DNA of 5,424 nt from Desulfobacula sp. (GCA_018702715.1 JABIYQ010000119.1:1-5424), one strand, 5' to 3'; numbered from the stretch's first letter, positions 1-5,424 are shown. Numbers and translations are program-made. Notes: a model not told the origin generated them from the sequence alone.

Positions 1-59
1 CATTATTTGAGAAGATATTTTTATGAACAATCTTGCTGATATCTGAAAAATTGTCAAGT

Positions 60-89
60 AATTATTTGCGTAAATATTGGCGCATAATT
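60..89. repeat. Imperfect inverted repeat, 9-base arms
   Basis: The left arm AATTAT-TT-GCG (60-70) pairs with CGCATAATT (81-89) if two T residues are bulged out, leaving a 10-base loop. No T run follows on either strand, so it does not look like an intrinsic terminator. It could be a protein-binding dyad or chance in AT-rich DNA. Confidence 0.3.
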
Positions 90-180
90 CTTTGAAGGAT
101 TTAATAAAACCCCAAAAAAAATGTTTAGAAAAAATAGAATCTAAAAGGCAAAAGAAAATTTTAGTCAAATACTTCTTATG

Positions 181-197
181 GTTTATAAATTATAAAC
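181..197. promoter_or_regulatory. Perfect 17-base palindrome, possible operator
   Basis: GTTTATAA and TTATAAAC are exact reverse complements around a single central A at 189. It lies about 100 bases before the ABC-F start and beside two further dyads (203-213 and 209-237). Clustered dyads in a promoter region suggest binding sites for a dimeric regulator. AT-rich DNA produces palindromes readily, so the regulatory role is inferred only. Confidence 0.35.
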
Positions 198-208
198 ACA
201 ATGTTATG

Positions 209-237
209 ATAACTTAGTGTATAAAAGCATAAGTTAT
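209..237. promoter_or_regulatory. Inverted repeat with 8-base arms, possible operator
   Basis: ATAACTTA (209-216) and TAAGTTAT (230-237) are exact reverse complements separated by 13 bases. The left arm also overlaps a smaller dyad, GTTAT-G-ATAAC (203-213). The right arm covers the position where a -35 element would sit for the TATAAT at 249-254, so a bound protein could block or recruit polymerase. No regulator gene is in the window. Confidence 0.35.
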
Positions 238-248
238 AGGAAAAAAAT

Positions 249-254
249 TATAAT
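249..254 (+). promoter_or_regulatory. Candidate -10 hexamer (TATAAT) for ABC-F gene
   Basis: This is an exact match to the sigma70 -10 consensus, 45 bases before the ABC-F start codon. The region 16-18 bases upstream (about 225-232) has no good TTGACA match, so the promoter would be weak, activator-dependent or not real. If used, transcription would begin near 261 and leave a leader of about 40 bases. In that case the small ORF starting at 255 would not be on the transcript. Confidence 0.4.
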
Positions 255-290
255 ATGGGAAATTGGCTGCTTTCTTTGTTCAATGGATAG
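255..290 (+). CDS. Possible 11-residue leader peptide ORF
   Basis: An ATG at 255 opens a short frame encoding MGNWLLSLFNG and ending at TAG 288-290, nine bases before the ABC-F ATG. An AGGA at 238-241 lies upstream but somewhat far for a ribosome binding site. Short leader ORFs that attenuate expression are known for some antibiotic-resistance ABC-F genes; whether that applies here is inference. It could be translated only if transcription starts upstream of 255, which conflicts with the TATAAT at 249-254 being the -10 element. A chance ORF of this size is quite possible. Confidence 0.2.
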   Translation: MGNWLLSLFNG

Positions 291-299
291 ATAAAAACA

Positions 300-2138
300 A
301 TGCTAAATATAGATAATATAACAAAAGGTTTTGGAGATCAGATCCTGCTGGATACAGCAGGTTTTAGGATTAATCCCGGTGAAAGGGTAGGGCTGGTTGG
401 CAGAAACGGCCATGGCAAAACCACTCTTTTAAATATGATATCAGGAAGTGATCATCCGGATGAAGGAAGTATATCTTATCCTTCAGGATATAGGATCGGC
501 TTTTTATCACAAAAAATATCTTTTACTGAAATCAGCGTAATTGACGAAGCCATGTTAGGTCTTTTAGAACATGAAAAAGATCATTCCTGGAAGGCTGAAA
601 AAATTCTGGCAGGGCTTGGATTTTCTCAAAACGATTTAAGAAAGGATCCAAATGAATTTTCAGGCGGTTTTCAGGTCAGGCTTAATCTTGCCAAAGTATT
701 GATTTCAGAGCCGGATCTGTTGATACTTGATGAACCGACTAATTATCTCGACATTACATCCATTAGATGGATTTCACGATTTCTTGTGTCATGGCCCAGA
801 GAAGTATTGCTGGTAACACATGACAGAGGGTTCATGGATGACGTTGTAACGCATATAACCGGTATCCACAGGCATAAAATAAAAAAAATCAAGGGGAATA
901 CATCTAAATACTATTTGCAGGTGGCCCAAGACGAAGAAGTCTATGAAAAAACAAGACAGAATGAAGAAAAACGCAAAAAAGAGGTCGAACTATTTATTTC
1001 TAGATTTCGGGCAAAAGCACGCCTGGCTAATATGGTGCAATCAAGGGTAAAAACGCTGGAAAAATCCCAGACTAAAGAAAAATTACAAAAATTGAAAAAT
1101 CTTGAATTTGAATTTAATTATCACCCTTTTGCAGGTAAACAGATTTTAATGATAGAAAATTTATCTTTTGGCTGGAAAAGTGACAAAGCTTTGATCAACA
1201 ATTTTTCTCTAAATGTTTGCCCTGATGATCGTATTGCTATTATTGGTAAAAATGGTAAAGGAAAAACAACGCTTTTAAAACTGATAAATGGGAATGTCCC
1301 CTTGGTTTCAGGAAATATCAAAATTAATCCGGGTGTACATTTAGGATATTTTGAACAGACAAATGTTCAATCTTTAAATGATGATTTTACTGTTGAAGAA
1401 GAACTTATTTCATCTTCGATTGATTTTGACAGACAGACCGCTAGAAATATCTGCGGAGCCATGATGTTTGAACAGGAAAGTGCTTTAAAAAAAATATCTG
1501 TATTATCCGGAGGGGAGAAATCAAGGGTAATGCTGGGTAAATTGCTGATGAGTTCTTTAAATCTGTTACTGCTTGATGAACCCACCAATCATTTGGATAT
1601 AGAGTCTTGTGATTCATTTATTTCTGCTCTTGATAACTTTGAGGGGGCTGTGGTTATCGTAACACATAATGAAATGTTTCTTCATTCCCTTGCAAACAGA
1701 CTTGTGGTATTTAAAAATGGAATCGTGTCAATCTTTGAAGGGACTTACCAAGAATTTTTGGATAAAGAAGGATGGGATGATGAAGAAATTGCTGTTGAAA
1801 AAAAGATTAAAGTCGATAGTTTGTCAAAAAAAGAAATTCGTCAGAAAAAATCAGAAATAATTACTCAAAAATCACGAGAGACCAGGTCTGTGAAACAAAA
1901 AATTGAAGTGCTGGAAAAAAAGATAGAAAAAAATGAAGCTTTGACTAAGATAATCAATGATGAATTGATAGAAGCATCTAATAAAAATGACGGCCAAAAG
2001 ATTCAGAGTCTGGCTAAAAAACTTGCAAGACTTGAAAATTTGAATGAAATATTATTTGATGATCTAGAAACTCAAATGGATGCTTTTGAAAAAATAGAAA
2101 ACGTCTATAATATTCAGTTGGAAGTAATTGAAAGGTAA
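300..2138 (+). CDS. ABC-F family ATPase, ribosome-associated type
   Basis: This 612-residue soluble protein has two ABC nucleotide-binding domains and no membrane segment, as expected for ABC-F proteins, which bind the ribosome and affect translation or rescue stalled ribosomes. Domain 1 has Walker A GRNGHGKT (34-41), signature FSGGF (120-124), Walker B ending D144-E145 and switch His174. Domain 2 has Walker A GKNGKGKT (316-323), signature LSGGE (402-406), D426-E427 and His456. Both catalytic glutamates are present. The charged linker (about 205-283) includes FISRFRAKARLANMVQSRVK, which resembles the YheS/YkpA branch more than Uup. Residues about 500-605 are Lys/Glu-rich and look like the C-terminal coiled coil. 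Signature 1 begins with Phe rather than the usual Leu. The ATG at 300 fits the normal ABC-F N-terminus, but only a weak GGAT precedes it. A housekeeping versus antibiotic-protection role cannot be decided from the sequence. Confidence 0.95.
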   Translation: MLNIDNITKGFGDQILLDTAGFRINPGERVGLVGRNGHGKTTLLNMISGSDHPDEGSISYPSGYRIGFLSQKISFTEISVIDEAMLGLLEHEKDHSWKAEKILAGLGFSQNDLRKDPNEFSGGFQVRLNLAKVLISEPDLLILDEPTNYLDITSIRWISRFLVSWPREVLLVTHDRGFMDDVVTHITGIHRHKIKKIKGNTSKYYLQVAQDEEVYEKTRQNEEKRKKEVELFISRFRAKARLANMVQSRVKTLEKSQTKEKLQKLKNLEFEFNYHPFAGKQILMIENLSFGWKSDKALINNFSLNVCPDDRIAIIGKNGKGKTTLLKLINGNVPLVSGNIKINPGVHLGYFEQTNVQSLNDDFTVEEELISSSIDFDRQTARNICGAMMFEQESALKKISVLSGGEKSRVMLGKLLMSSLNLLLLDEPTNHLDIESCDSFISALDNFEGAVVIVTHNEMFLHSLANRLVVFKNGIVSIFEGTYQEFLDKEGWDDEEIAVEKKIKVDSLSKKEIRQKKSEIITQKSRETRSVKQKIEVLEKKIEKNEALTKIINDELIEASNKNDGQKIQSLAKKLARLENLNEILFDDLETQMDAFEKIENVYNIQLEVIER

Positions 2139-2146
2139 TATTTAAA

Positions 2147-2356
2147 ATGGACAAAAAAAAATTTAGATTTTATTATGGTATTATATTGATAGCTGTAGGG
2201 TTAGGTGTGTTTTACCGTATTCCACAAGTCCTACTTCAAGTGGAAACCATTGAATTTTTTAGACAAAAAATTCATCTTGTTAAATTCTGTTTTTATATTT
2301 TAGGCGGGCTTTTAATCCTTGCCGGTGGTATTAGAATATATAAGAATTATAAATAA
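2147..2356 (+). CDS. Small two-helix membrane protein, unknown function
   Basis: This 69-residue protein is not one I recognise. It has a basic N-terminus (MDKKKFR), a hydrophobic segment at about 8-23 and a second at about 45-64 with glycines (ILGGLLILAGG). It ends in a basic tail (RIYKNYK). By the positive-inside rule both ends would be cytoplasmic, giving a hairpin across the membrane with a loop of about 20 residues. The start lies 8 bases after the ABC-F stop, with AAAGG at 2131-2135 as a plausible ribosome binding site inside the end of that gene, so co-transcription is likely. The gene ends at TAA 2354-2356, which directly abuts the long hairpin element and matches the TAA on its far side. 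The stop may therefore be part of an insertion target. A run of nine A residues (2153-2161) encodes the three lysines. Confidence 0.7.
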   Translation: MDKKKFRFYYGIILIAVGLGVFYRIPQVLLQVETIEFFRQKIHLVKFCFYILGGLLILAGGIRIYKNYK

Positions 2357-2516
2357 GGACCGCAAATGAAATAAGTTGAGCAGAAATAGCGCAGGATTTT
2401 GGCCTATATACAAGGCGCATTAAAGGTTGCATACCACACGTATTCGGCCTTTGATGCAACAAAGTAGATGGGCCAAAAGACAAGCAATTTCGTTCAAGTT
2501 ATAAACTTTGCGGTCC
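2357..2516. mobile_element. 160-base full-length hairpin, MITE-like element
   Basis: The two halves are complementary along almost their whole length. The ends GGACCGCAAA (2357-2366) and TTTGCGGTCC (2507-2516) pair perfectly, extended to 11 by A2356-T2517. Inner blocks stay in one register (paired coordinates sum to about 4873-4875): AATAAGTTGAGC with its partner near 2492-2502, TTTTGGCC (2397-2404) with GGCCAAAA (2471-2478), GCATTAAAGG (2417-2426) with CCTTTGATGC (2448-2457) with one G-T pair, and ATAC (2431-2434) with GTAT (2440-2443) around the loop CACAC. TAA occurs directly on both sides (2354-2356 and 2517-2519), as a 3-base target duplication would. No transposase is encoded, so a non-autonomous miniature element is the favoured reading. 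A structured RNA, or a transcription barrier or attenuator between the genes, is the alternative. The hairpin is directly visible; mobility is inferred. Confidence 0.7.
2477..2505 (+). promoter_or_regulatory. Candidate sigma70 promoter inside hairpin element
   Basis: AAGACA (2477-2482, four of six matches to TTGACA) and TATAAA (2500-2505, five of six matches to TATAAT) are separated by an ideal 17 bases in the right arm. Transcription would begin near 2512 and give a leader of about 24 bases containing the ribosome binding site of the assembly ATPase. Only 19 bases separate the element from that start codon, so any dedicated promoter for the gene must lie within the element or further upstream. 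Confidence 0.35.
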
Positions 2517-2522
2517 TAAGCT

Positions 2523-2527
2523 GAGGA
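2523..2527 (+). promoter_or_regulatory. Ribosome binding site (GAGGA) of assembly ATPase gene
   Basis: GAGGA lies eight bases before the ATG at 2536 and supports that start. It is outside the hairpin element and would have been present before any insertion. Confidence 0.7.
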
Positions 2528-2535
2528 TTTTAACA

Positions 2536-4740
2536 ATGAACAAATCATCCAGCCTAAAGGCAACCATAAAAGATCAATCCGGTGCGGGAAAAACTAAAAT
2601 CGGAGAAATTCTTTCCAAAGAAGGCCAGATCGCAAGCACGCAACTGGATGAAGCATTAAACATCCATAAAAAATCAAAAGAGCGACTTAGCAATATTCTT
2701 TTAAACAAAGGATATATCGATCCTGATACGATCATCAATGTCCTTGGCCGCCGGTATAATTATAAAGTAGTCAAATTTTCCGACATCAAACCTGAGCCCA
2801 AAATATTGAAAATTCTGCCCTATGAAATGGCAAAAGTCGGCATGGTATTTCCCCTTGAATTGAAAAAAAATGTGCTGTCCATAACCATGGCCGAACCCAC
2901 TGATACAACTATAGTTGAGGAACTTCAGAAAAAAACAGGAAAAACGATCCAGGTCTTTGTTTCAACAGAAAATGATGTGATTCAAGCATACCGGGATTAT
3001 TACAAAATCAGTGATGACGAGTATAAAAGCTTTCTTTTTTTTGAAGATGATTTTGAAGATGATGAACCTGTTACCTCAGTTGAGGATTTCGGGTCTCTGG
3101 TTTCTGAAGCTGCAGAAGAGGTTGAAATAGGGTCGGGTGACTATGATGATGCAATAGATGAATTCATCGCATCAGATGCCCCGATTATAAAGCTTGTGAA
3201 CGGTATTTTGACCAAAGCCATTAATGACGGGGTCAGTGATATTCATATCGAGCCTTTTGAAAAGTCATTTCAGGTGCGATACAGGCTTGATGGAGGCATG
3301 TACAAAGCCATGAATCTTCCGGTAAGCATAAAAAATGCCGTTGTTTCAAGGATTAAAATTATTGCGCAGCTTGATATTGCGGAAAGGCGTGTCCCCCAGG
3401 ATGGCAGGATAAAACTTCGTTTCGGGAAAAAAAAATCAATTGATTTCAGGGTTTCTACCCTTCCGACACTTTTTGGTGAAAGCATTGTCATGCGTATCCT
3501 TGATCAAAGCTCACTGAACATTGATCTGACTAAAATGGGATTTGAATCTTCAACTTTTGATAGTCTGAAAAGATGTATTTCAAGGCCTTATGGACTTATC
3601 CTTGTAACAGGCCCAACAGGAAGTGGGAAAACAACAACCCTTTATTCCATATTGAATCGGTTGAATAAAGAAGATATCAAGATATTGACTGCAGAAGATC
3701 CGGTTGAGTTTAATTTTAAAGGGATAAACCAGGTTCCGGTCAAAGAAGAGGTTGGTATGACTTTTGCGACAGCATTAAAAGCTTTCCTGCGTCAGGACCC
3801 GGATATTATTATGGTTGGGGAAATCAGGGATATTGATACAGCAGAAATTGCGATTAAGGCATCTATGACAGGTCACCTGGTTTTTGCAACCCTTCACACA
3901 AACGACTGTCCATCAACCATAGGCAGACTCATTGACATAGGGATTCCTTCATACATGCTGGCAGCCTCTGTCACCATGGTATTATCCCAGCGACTGACCA
4001 GACGGCTTTGTCCTGAATGCAAACAACTTGTTACCGGATATAATGCAAAAGACCTCCAATTTCAGGGCTTTTTAAAGGATGAAATTAACGATTTAAAAAT
4101 CCATGGTCCAAAAGGGTGTGGTAATTGTAATGGAACAGGCTATAAAGGCAGGGTAGGGCTCTATGAATTAATGGAAGTCACAGATGATGTTGGTAAGGCC
4201 ATCAGTGCTGAAGTGCCTGAAGATCAACTCAGAAAAATTGCTATTCAGGAGGGAATGGTCACATTACGTGATGCAGGTCTGGAAAAAATCAGGACGGGTG
4301 AGACTTCCATTGAAGAAGTATTAAAAAAGACCAATATTAGCAAAGAAGTGTTGCCGGCGTATCTTATTAATCCGGAAATTGAACAATACAACGATAAAGA
4401 TGTTATTATCAGGGAAGGCAATACAGATATTGATTTTTTCAAACTGGTTCAAGGAGGGTTATACGTTGTTAAGGGTGGTAAAAAAATTGCTGAAATCGTT
4501 CAACCGGGTGACTATTTCGGGGAAATGTCAGCCATCACAGGAGAACCCAGATCAGCATCCATATTATCCAGGGGACGATCACAGGTTAAACGGTTTCCCG
4601 GAGATAAGTTAATAGAAATAATAGAAAAATATCCAGATGTTGCAAAACATTTGTTTCTTGTTCTTGCAGCAAGACTTGACAAAGCAGACCAGCAATTTGT
4701 TAGACTGCTTAAACAGATTAAAAGAACCAATGCAAATTAG
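2536..4740 (+). CDS. GspE/PilB-family assembly ATPase with C-terminal cNMP domain
   Basis: This 734-residue cytoplasmic hexameric motor family powers type IV pilus extension or type II secretion. Residues about 20-155 form the T2SSE/MshEN-like N-terminal region, followed by an acidic linker (159-209, many Asp/Glu). The motor core (about 210-480) has Walker A GPTGSGKT (359-366), Asp box AEDPVEF (386-392), Walker B ending in Glu429 and a His box with His447 and His454. The zinc motif is C492-x2-C495 and C528-x2-C531. Usual PilB/GspE proteins end near 560-600 residues; here about 120 more form a cyclic-nucleotide-binding fold (about 613-725). Its cassette FGEMSAITGEPRSAS (661-675) has Glu663, Arg672 and Ser673, matching the positions that hold cAMP in CRP-type domains. 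PilB and GspE assignments cannot be separated without the partner genes, none of which is in the window. The gene converges on queH with 10 bases between stops and no visible terminator. Confidence 0.93.
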   Translation: MNKSSSLKATIKDQSGAGKTKIGEILSKEGQIASTQLDEALNIHKKSKERLSNILLNKGYIDPDTIINVLGRRYNYKVVKFSDIKPEPKILKILPYEMAKVGMVFPLELKKNVLSITMAEPTDTTIVEELQKKTGKTIQVFVSTENDVIQAYRDYYKISDDEYKSFLFFEDDFEDDEPVTSVEDFGSLVSEAAEEVEIGSGDYDDAIDEFIASDAPIIKLVNGILTKAINDGVSDIHIEPFEKSFQVRYRLDGGMYKAMNLPVSIKNAVVSRIKIIAQLDIAERRVPQDGRIKLRFGKKKSIDFRVSTLPTLFGESIVMRILDQSSLNIDLTKMGFESSTFDSLKRCISRPYGLILVTGPTGSGKTTTLYSILNRLNKEDIKILTAEDPVEFNFKGINQVPVKEEVGMTFATALKAFLRQDPDIIMVGEIRDIDTAEIAIKASMTGHLVFATLHTNDCPSTIGRLIDIGIPSYMLAASVTMVLSQRLTRRLCPECKQLVTGYNAKDLQFQGFLKDEINDLKIHGPKGCGNCNGTGYKGRVGLYELMEVTDDVGKAISAEVPEDQLRKIAIQEGMVTLRDAGLEKIRTGETSIEEVLKKTNISKEVLPAYLINPEIEQYNDKDVIIREGNTDIDFFKLVQGGLYVVKGGKKIAEIVQPGDYFGEMSAITGEPRSASILSRGRSQVKRFPGDKLIEIIEKYPDVAKHLFLVLAARLDKADQQFVRLLKQIKRTNAN

Positions 4741-4750
4741 ATAATTGTAA

Positions 4751-5299
4751 CTATAAGTGTTCATTTGGGTCTTGTTTAAAATACCGATCCTTTTCACTGT
4801 ATATACAACCACAATATTGCTGACGATACATATTTAGCCGCTTGGATTCGTCAACCCCATATTTCCAGCCTTCCCTGAAGTCATGATATAAAAATTTCAA
4901 GTTATATTTTTTGGCAATGGCCTCTCCGGTTTCAATAATTTGATGATGATTCTGGAATTTACTGTATAAAAGAGTGGTGGAAAACCCATCAAACTTTCCT
5001 TTTTTAGCAACAAGTGCTGTTGCTTTGAGTCTGTCATAATAACAATACCGGCACCGATCATTTTCTCTGAAAACAATGGATTGAAGAAATTTTTCTATCT
5101 TATAATCTTTTTGATAAATTACCTTTAGCCCAATAGATGGGGAATAGTTTTTTAAGGTGTCTTCCCTTTTTTTACACTCTTTAAAAGGATGAATATTATG
5201 TCGATAAAAAAATCCCATCACTTTCATATCCATCTGTTGCAATACTTTAACCGGATAAATAGAACAGGGAGCACAGCAAATATGAAGTAATAATTTCAA
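4751..5299 (-). CDS. queH: Epoxyqueuosine reductase QueH
   Basis: QueH performs the last step of queuosine synthesis, reducing epoxyqueuosine to queuosine in the wobble position of GUN-anticodon tRNAs; it is the non-orthologous alternative to cobalamin-dependent QueG. The 182-residue protein shows the family hallmarks (formerly DUF208): HICCAPC at 6-12, the N-I-H-P stretch near 35-38, RCRYCYYDRL at 82-91, FSTTLLYS at 106-113 and YRQQYCGC at 158-165. The conserved cysteines (C8, C9, C83, C86, with C163 and C165) fit the iron-sulfur and metal-binding chemistry reported for the family. The start is TTG (5299-5297): the next methionines, 23 and 25, would remove the essential CC motif. The TTG overlaps the stop of the upstream YggS-like gene as TTGA, so the two are probably translationally coupled. 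No other queuosine gene is visible. Confidence 0.93.
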   Translation of the reverse strand: MKLLLHICCAPCSIYPVKVLQQMDMKVMGFFYRHNIHPFKECKKREDTLKNYSPSIGLKVIYQKDYKIEKFLQSIVFRENDRCRYCYYDRLKATALVAKKGKFDGFSTTLLYSKFQNHHQIIETGEAIAKKYNLKFLYHDFREGWKYGVDESKRLNMYRQQYCGCIYSEKDRYFKQDPNEHL

Positions 5300-5424
5300 T
5301 CTCTTCTCCCAAATATTGAAGTGCCGACCCTTATCATTGTCGATCCCTCCTCAATGGCTACTTTAAAATCATTACTCATACCCATGGAAAGGTGCTCCAT
5401 GGATACAGTCTCATATTTTTTATC
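5296..5424 (-). CDS. yggS: YggS/PLPBP-family PLP-binding protein, C-terminal fragment
   Basis: Only the last 42 codons are in the window; the gene continues past the right edge. Read on the minus strand it contains LSMGMSNDFKVAIEEGS and then TMIRVGTSIFGRRD before TGA. This is the highly conserved C-terminal signature of the YggS/YlmE/PROSC (PLPBP) family. In that family the SMGMS and R-x-G-T segments help hold the phosphate of pyridoxal 5'-phosphate. Family members are single-domain alanine-racemase-fold proteins that lack racemase activity and maintain PLP and amino-acid balance. The stop overlaps the queH start by four bases (5296-5299), which indicates a common transcript. The identification is strong despite the short fragment; intactness of the rest cannot be judged. 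Confidence 0.9.
   Translation of the reverse strand, partial: DKKYETVSMEHLSMGMSNDFKVAIEEGSTMIRVGTSIFGRRD
5306..5310 (-). promoter_or_regulatory. Ribosome binding site (GGGAG) supporting queH TTG start
   Basis: Read on the minus strand, GGGAG followed by six bases leads to TTG. It lies within the last codons of the YggS-like gene. This site, together with the need to keep the N-terminal HICC motif, decides the start in favour of TTG. Confidence 0.6.

Larger units (their letters stand above)
1..299. other. AT-rich non-coding upstream region
   Basis: I see no convincing protein gene on either strand here; stop codons are frequent in all frames. The stretch is clearly richer in A+T than the genes that follow and contains A and T runs. 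From about 180 onward it is dense in dyad symmetries (listed separately) and ends at the ABC-F start codon, so it most likely contains the promoter and control region of the plus-strand block. Whatever gene lies to the left is outside the window. There is no recognisable rho-independent terminator for an upstream gene. Confidence 0.7.

Noticed and set aside
28..57. TTGACA on the minus strand (52-57), considered as a leftward promoter
   Set aside because: No acceptable -10 hexamer follows at 16-18 bases, and no gene start is visible to the left edge.
1121..1588. Minus-strand ORFs of 66 and 73 codons inside the ABC-F gene
   Set aside because: They lie antisense to strongly conserved ABC motifs, have no family resemblance and are by-products of the real gene's codon pattern.
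1669..1860. Plus-strand 63-codon ORF in another frame of the ABC-F gene
   Set aside because: It is contained wholly within the ABC-F coding sequence, whose frame continues intact through the coiled-coil tail. No domain or credible start site is seen.
2357..2516. Hairpin region considered as a CRISPR repeat, a tRNA-like RNA or a plain intrinsic terminator
   Set aside because: There are no tandem direct repeats with spacers, no cloverleaf pattern, and no T run after the stem. The long single dyad with flanking TAA fits a hairpin element better.
3427..3435. Run of nine A residues in the assembly ATPase gene, considered as a frameshift or slippage site
   Set aside because: The frame is intact on both sides and the run encodes three in-frame lysines. 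Neither shifted frame gives a meaningful product. A similar A9 run at 2153-2161 in the small gene is likewise in frame.
4709..4779. TTAAACA / TGTTTAA inverted repeat spanning the convergent gene ends, considered as a bidirectional terminator
   Set aside because: The 7-base arms are AT-rich and separated by 57 bases, with no GC-rich stem and no T run, so it does not fit an intrinsic terminator.
4512..4812. Minus-strand ORFs overlapping the end of the assembly ATPase gene and queH
   Set aside because: They run antisense to the cNMP domain and partly out of frame with queH, whose own frame is clearly conserved.

Overview
The window is AT-rich bacterial DNA with two convergent gene blocks. The plus-strand block (300-4740) encodes an ABC-F ATPase, a 69-residue two-helix membrane protein and a GspE/PilB-family assembly ATPase that carries an extra C-terminal cyclic-nucleotide-binding domain. 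The minus-strand block (5424-4751) contains the end of a YggS/PLPBP-family PLP-binding protein followed by QueH, the epoxyqueuosine reductase. The protein types and base composition would suit an anaerobic Gram-negative such as a member of the Desulfobacterota (Desulfobacterales-like). That is an impression from family resemblance, since no rRNA or other taxonomic marker is present.

Layout. Positions 1-299 hold no convincing protein gene. They are very AT-rich and carry several dyad symmetries, a perfect TATAAT hexamer and a possible 11-codon leader ORF just ahead of the ABC-F gene. The ABC-F gene (300-2138) is followed after 8 bases by the small membrane protein (2147-2356). Immediately after comes a 160-base element (2357-2516) that can fold end to end into one long hairpin. 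It has 10-base perfect ends (11 counting the flanking A/T pair) and is bordered by TAA on both sides. The left TAA is the stop codon of the small gene. The assembly ATPase (2536-4740) starts 19 bases after the element and converges on queH with a 10-base gap.

The most interesting reading is that the hairpin element is a miniature, non-coding, MITE-like insertion in a formerly contiguous three-gene unit. Removing the element and one TAA would put the small gene's stop only 16 bases before the ATPase start. The right arm also contains a plausible sigma70-type promoter that could now drive the ATPase gene. The second point of interest is the ATPase itself. It has an N-terminal MshEN-like domain with degenerate c-di-GMP motif positions, a complete motor core and a C-terminal cNMP domain with an intact-looking phosphate-binding cassette. 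This suggests a pilus or secretion motor controlled by a cyclic nucleotide.

On the minus strand, the YggS-like gene and queH overlap by four bases (TTGA), and queH uses a TTG start, which suggests translational coupling. I found no tRNA, rRNA, CRISPR array, transposase gene or classical intrinsic terminator.
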